Of a stretch of 64,000 nt of DNA, positions 60,875-64,000 are shown in pieces. The notes beneath the pieces are model-generated. The model had not been told where the DNA came from. It saw only the letters and a list, made by a program, of their open reading frames with translations, and made no database searches. The stretch comes from Streptomyces sp. 11x1 (GTDB lineage: Bacteria; Actinomycetota; Actinomycetes; Streptomycetales; Streptomycetaceae): assembly GCF_032598905.1 (NCBI RefSeq), contig NZ_CP122458.1, positions 10,255,001-10,319,000 on the forward strand, written 5' to 3'. The position numbers and the translations under genes are program-made. Numbering within the stretch: the first letter of the stretch is position 1; the number at the start of each line of letters is the position of its first letter.

Positions 60875-62209
60875 GTGACGACGCTGCACACCGGGGCGGA
60901 TTCCATCTACGACGTACTGGGGATCGGGTTCGGCCCGTCCAATCTCGCACTCGCCATCGCACTGCACGAACACTCCGTGGCCTCTGGTACGCAGGACGGA
61001 CTGCGGGTCGGATTCCTGGAGAGACAACCCCGGTTCGGGTGGCACCGGGGCATGCTCATCGACGACGCCACCATGCAAGTGTCCTTCCTCAAAGACCTGG
61101 TGACGATGCGTGACCCCACCAGCGACTTCAGCTTCCTGTGCTACCTGCGCGACCGCGGCCGTCTCGTCGACTTCCTCAACCTGAAGACGCTCTTCCCGCT
61201 GCGCATCGAGTTCCACGACTACTTCGAGTGGGCGGCAGCCCGCGTCGCGCACCTCGTCGAATACTCCTCGGAGGTCGTCTCCGTACGTCCGGTCACCCAG
61301 GACGGCGAGATCCGCTACTTCGACGTCACCAGCCGCGTCCCCGGCGACCCCGACAGCCTCACCGTCCGCAGGACCCGCAGCATCTGCGTGGCCACCGGCC
61401 TGGAGCCGCATCTCCCGCCCGGCGCCGCCCTGTCCGAACGGGTCTGGCACAACAGCGAGTTGCTGCCTCGCGTCGGCCAAGTCGTGTGCACCGGAAGGCC
61501 CGTGCGCCGCGCGATCGTCCTCGGCGCGGGCCAGAGCGCGGCGGAGGCCGTGGACTACCTCCACCGCAACTTCCCCGAGGCCGAGATCTGCTCGGTCTTC
61601 GCCAAGTACGGCTACACACCCGCCGACGACAGCCCCTTCGCCAACAAGATCTTCGACCCCGAGGCCGTCGACCTCTACTACGGCGCGCCCCGCGAGGTGA
61701 AGCAGTCGCTGTTCGACTACCACCGCAGCACCAACTACTCCGTCGTGGACATGGACCTGATCGAGTCCCTGTCCCGGTCCATGTACCAGGAGAAGGTCCA
61801 GGGCCGGGAGCGGCTGCGGATGATGAACGTCTCCCGGTTGCGCGAGGTCGAGGACGGCCCCGAGGACGTCAAGGTGACCGTGGAGTTCCTGCCGACGGGG
61901 GAGCGCGAGGTCCTCTCCTCCGACCTCCTCGTCTACGCCACCGGCTACCGGCCCCGGGGCGTCGGCGACGACCTGGGCGAGATCGGCAAACTCTGTCTGC
62001 GCGACGACGAGGACGCCCTCATGGTCGGCCGCGACCACCGGGTCACCACCAACTCCAATGTCACCGCCGACATCTATCTGCAGGGCGGCACCGAACACAC
62101 CCACGGCCTCACCTCCACCCTCCTGTCCACCACCGCCGTACGCGCCGGGGAGATCTGCGCCTCCCTCCTCGCCCGCCGTGCGGCGGTCCCGACGGCCGCG
62201 GAGGGGTGA
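60875..62209 (+). CDS. L-ornithine N5-monooxygenase (CchB/SidA/PvdA family)
   Basis: This 444-residue flavoprotein hydroxylates the side-chain amine of L-ornithine using FAD, NADPH and oxygen, the committing step of hydroxamate siderophores. Motifs are GIGFGPSNLALAIAL (FAD site, about 14), HRGMLIDDATMQVSFLKDLV, IVLGAGQSAAEAVDYL (NADPH site, about 216) and YATGYRPRG (the family's ATGY). The C-terminal GGTEHTHGLTSTLLS is also diagnostic. GTG 60875 follows GAAAGG at suitable spacing. It supplies up to three hydroxyOrn residues for the NRPS and is iron-regulated by the shared upstream box. Confidence 0.96.
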   Translation: MTTLHTGADSIYDVLGIGFGPSNLALAIALHEHSVASGTQDGLRVGFLERQPRFGWHRGMLIDDATMQVSFLKDLVTMRDPTSDFSFLCYLRDRGRLVDFLNLKTLFPLRIEFHDYFEWAAARVAHLVEYSSEVVSVRPVTQDGEIRYFDVTSRVPGDPDSLTVRRTRSICVATGLEPHLPPGAALSERVWHNSELLPRVGQVVCTGRPVRRAIVLGAGQSAAEAVDYLHRNFPEAEICSVFAKYGYTPADDSPFANKIFDPEAVDLYYGAPREVKQSLFDYHRSTNYSVVDMDLIESLSRSMYQEKVQGRERLRMMNVSRLREVEDGPEDVKVTVEFLPTGEREVLSSDLLVYATGYRPRGVGDDLGEIGKLCLRDDEDALMVGRDHRVTTNSNVTADIYLQGGTEHTHGLTSTLLSTTAVRAGEICASLLARRAAVPTAAEG

Positions 62210-62257
62210 GGACCCGCCGCCATGCGTCCCCGATGCAGGGGGCGGCCGCTCGCCGCA

Positions 62258-62274
62258 GCAAATCGGTCATTTGC
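62258..62274. promoter_or_regulatory. AT-rich inverted repeat
   Basis: GCAAAT and ATTTGC flank CGGTC, 69 bp before the next start codon. It could be an operator for the downstream small-protein gene; no regulator is identifiable. Confidence 0.4.
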
Positions 62275-62330
62275 TTGGCGCGTTGGCGCCGCGCACCCGG
62301 AGATCCGGACGAGTGACCTCCGGGGCGCGT

Positions 62331-62342
62331 TAGCATCACGGT
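62331..62342 (+). promoter_or_regulatory. leaderless -10 element
   Basis: TAGCAT (62331-62336) ends six bases before GTG 62343, the spacing of a leaderless transcript. Confidence 0.45.
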
Positions 62343-62837
62343 GTGATGACGGTTAGGCCACTTCGACGCATGGCTCGGGCCCGCGCTCTCGCGGGCCCGC
62401 TGCTGCGCGTGCTCGGCCTCGCCGTGGTTCTGTTCGCCGTCGCCCTGACACACGGGGCGACCCCGGAGAGCGCCGGTGGACACGGGGTGACCAGCGCCGT
62501 GACCTCGGCGACCGGTACGACCGAACTCCCGCCCCACGGTGGGGACGTGCCGTCCACGATCTCCTCGGCCGCGGCCGTCGAGGCCCTCGTCGGGCCTCCC
62601 GCCGACCCGCACGACCGGCCCGGAGGGCACGGCCACCACGGCATCGACGGCCCGGCCGAACACTGCGCCTCCGCGCAACCGCAGCAGGGGCCGTCCCTGG
62701 GGCAGCCCCGGTTCGCGGTGTCGGTGAGCGAAGTCGTCGCACCGGGCTGCGCTCCATCCGCGCGCGATGCCGGCGAGGCGCACCCGTCCGACCGGTCGTC
62801 AGCCGCCCTGAGAGCACTGGTCGTCCAGCAGGTCTAG
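62343..62837 (+). CDS. small exported/membrane-anchored His/Cys protein (DUF6153-like)
   Basis: This 164-residue protein has an Arg-rich start, one hydrophobic segment (ALAGPLLRVLGLAVVLFAVA) and an extracytoplasmic remainder. The outer part has a His cluster (GGHGHHGIDGPAEHCASAQP) with a nearby Cys, and a second Cys in VVAPGCAPSA. The pattern resembles the actinobacterial DUF6153 family, whose function is unknown. The His/Cys cluster suggests metal binding or a redox role; this is inference. A similar protein follows on the same strand, then a cysteine-synthase-family gene. Confidence 0.65.
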   Translation: MMTVRPLRRMARARALAGPLLRVLGLAVVLFAVALTHGATPESAGGHGVTSAVTSATGTTELPPHGGDVPSTISSAAAVEALVGPPADPHDRPGGHGHHGIDGPAEHCASAQPQQGPSLGQPRFAVSVSEVVAPGCAPSARDAGEAHPSDRSSAALRALVVQQV

Positions 62838-62956
62838 GCCCCCGCGCTCCTCCTTCCCGTCCTGTTGTCTCCCCGTTCCACATCCGCGCGCCCTCGTCCG
62901 CTCCCGGCCACCCGCCGCCGAGCCGGGCCTGCCGTGCGCGCGCCCGGAGGACCCCC

Positions 62957-63460
62957 GTGCCGCTCCACTTCCGCGTGCCCGCATCCTGCCGGCGGGCACC
63001 GGCCCTCTCACGCCGGCCGAAACCGCTCGCCGCCCTCGTGCACGGCTTCCTGCTGGTCGCGTTCGTCCTGTGCGCCCTCGCGCACGGGCCGTCCGACGAG
63101 TCGCACCGCTCGTCCGCGGCGCCCGCCCCCGTGTCCACCGCGACCCCGGCGCCCGGGGGCACGGTCGGAGCGACCCGGGCAATCTCGACGACCTGGGCAA
63201 CCCCGGCGGCACCCGAAGCCCCGCACGGACCCCATGGCCATCACTCGGCCGAGGAGTGCCTGTCGGGCGGCGTCCCCCGGACACCGACCGCCCAGACCTC
63301 GCACCACCCACCGCCCGCCACCGATCCCGCGCTCCTGCTCGCCGGAATCACCGCCGCGGCACCGGGCCCACCACCGCCGGCGCGCCGCAGCCCGCTCCGA
63401 CGCCGGCGCTCCCGCACGGGCCGGACCGTGTTGGTGCGCACCTCGCGGTGGCGGATCTAG
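62957..63460 (+). CDS. second small His/Cys exported protein, paralogous in layout
   Basis: This 167-residue protein starts at GTG 62957 after GGAGGA. It has a basic N-terminus, a hydrophobic segment (LAALVHGFLLVAFVLCALA), a Ser/Thr/Pro linker and HGPHGHHSAEECLSGGVP, the same His-cluster-then-Cys arrangement as its neighbour. The C-terminal 35 residues are very basic (ARRSPLRRRRSRTGR). It is probably a diverged tandem copy of the preceding gene. The function is unknown. Confidence 0.65.
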   Translation: MPLHFRVPASCRRAPALSRRPKPLAALVHGFLLVAFVLCALAHGPSDESHRSSAAPAPVSTATPAPGGTVGATRAISTTWATPAAPEAPHGPHGHHSAEECLSGGVPRTPTAQTSHHPPPATDPALLLAGITAAAPGPPPPARRSPLRRRRSRTGRTVLVRTSRWRI

Positions 63461-63538
63461 ACCTCTCGCCCGCGGCCTCCCCCGACGGCGGCCCGCCATG
63501 TGCACGCGACCATGTCAACGTCCAGCGAGAGCGACACC

Positions 63539-64000
63539 ATGCGATCCATCAACGCCACCTCCCACGCCCTCCCCGAGGCGGTCCCCCTCACCTCGACCGC
63601 ACTCACCGACCGCATTGCCGCGAACGGCCGTTCGGCCCTCCCGGAGCTGGTCGGCAACACCCCCCTCCTGCGCGTGTCCGAGCCGCTGACCCCGGCCGGA
63701 CACGGCTTCTGGGCCAAGCTTGAGGGCTTCAACCCCGGCGGCATCAAGGACCGCCCCGGCCTCTACATGGTCGAACGGGCCCGCGCTCGGGGCGAGTTGC
63801 GGCCCGGCGCGCGGATCATCGAGTCCACCAGCGGCACCCTCGGCCTCGGCCTCGCGCTGGCGGGCATGGTGTACGGCCACCCCGTCACCCTGGTCACCGA
63901 CCCCGGCCTCGAACCGTCCATGACCCGGCTGCTCGGCGTCTACGGCGCCGCCGTCGACATCGTCACCGACCCGCATCCCACGGGCGGTTGGCAGCAGGCC
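63539..64000 (+). CDS. cysteine synthase/cystathionine beta-synthase family enzyme, 3' end outside window
   Basis: The first 154 residues of a fold-type II PLP enzyme are visible: [18 protein letters not shown], then [16 protein letters not shown] with the PLP Lys, [20 protein letters not shown] (phosphate-binding STSGT) and [20 protein letters not shown]. Family members build or break Cys, cystathionine or related amino acids by beta-replacement. The exact reaction cannot be fixed from the N-terminal half; NPGGIKDR in place of NPGGSVKDR is a small deviation. ATG 63539 (GAGAG upstream) was chosen; in-frame ATG 63512 is possible. Confidence 0.85.
   Translation, partial: MRSINATSHALPEAVPLTSTALTDRIAANGRSALPELVGNTPLLRVSEPLTPAGHGFWAKLEGFNPGGIKDRPGLYMVERARARGELRPGARIIESTSGTLGLGLALAGMVYGHPVTLVTDPGLEPSMTRLLGVYGAAVDIVTDPHPTGGWQQA

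Overview
The window is GC-rich actinobacterial chromosome. The GTG starts, leaderless promoters, DasR-type and iron-box sequences, and gene families (GH19 chitinase with a chitin-binding domain, SPW-repeat protein, mycothiol/DinB enzyme, FHA-ABC transporter beside a Ser/Thr kinase, PAS-GAF-SpoIIE phosphatase, coelichelin-type siderophore genes) point to Streptomyces. I recognised no tRNA, rRNA, CRISPR array or complete insertion sequence.

Positions 1-32,100 are an assortment of mostly single genes and small operons. They include an apparently frameshifted APH-like gene divergent from an ArsR-SRPBCC fusion; a cobalamin-type MerR regulator convergent with a photolyase; a MarR-MMPL exporter pair; a sulfur-type acyl-CoA-dehydrogenase-like flavoenzyme beside a broken alkanesulfonate-monooxygenase remnant; a secreted chitinase behind two DasR-like sites; adenosine deaminase; a LysR/aldo-keto reductase pair; a signalling block (FHA-FHA-ABC transporter, SH3-like protein, Ser/Thr kinase); and a large SpoIIE phosphatase. 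A gene graveyard lies at 28,439-30,350, holding remnants of a histidine kinase, a LAL-type ATPase regulator and a DyP-type peroxidase.

Positions 32,120-62,210 form one iron-regulated hydroxamate siderophore locus. A heterodimeric ABC exporter and a siderophore-binding lipoprotein are translationally coupled on the plus strand. A 6,318-residue five-module NRPS followed by MbtH lies on the minus strand. Two FecCD permeases and an ATPase follow on the plus strand, then a divergent pair of formyltransferase and ornithine N5-monooxygenase. Four iron-box-like sites (32,121; 56,402; 56,509; 60,776) sit in front of the transcription units. The gene content is that of coelichelin. The NRPS architecture differs: two N-methyltransferase-interrupted A domains, two serine codes, a terminal epimerase and no thioesterase. 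It fits a pentapeptide tris-hydroxamate of the scabichelin/turgichelin type, with residues deduced as modified Orn, Ser, N-methyl-hydroxyOrn, Ser and a fifth residue, probably cyclised hydroxyOrn. Monooxygenase and formyltransferase make the building blocks, the NRPS with MbtH assembles them, the asymmetric ABC pair probably exports the product, and lipoprotein, permeases and ATPase bring the ferric complex back.

The last 1.8 kb holds two small His/Cys-containing membrane or secreted proteins and the start of a cysteine-synthase-family gene cut by the window edge.
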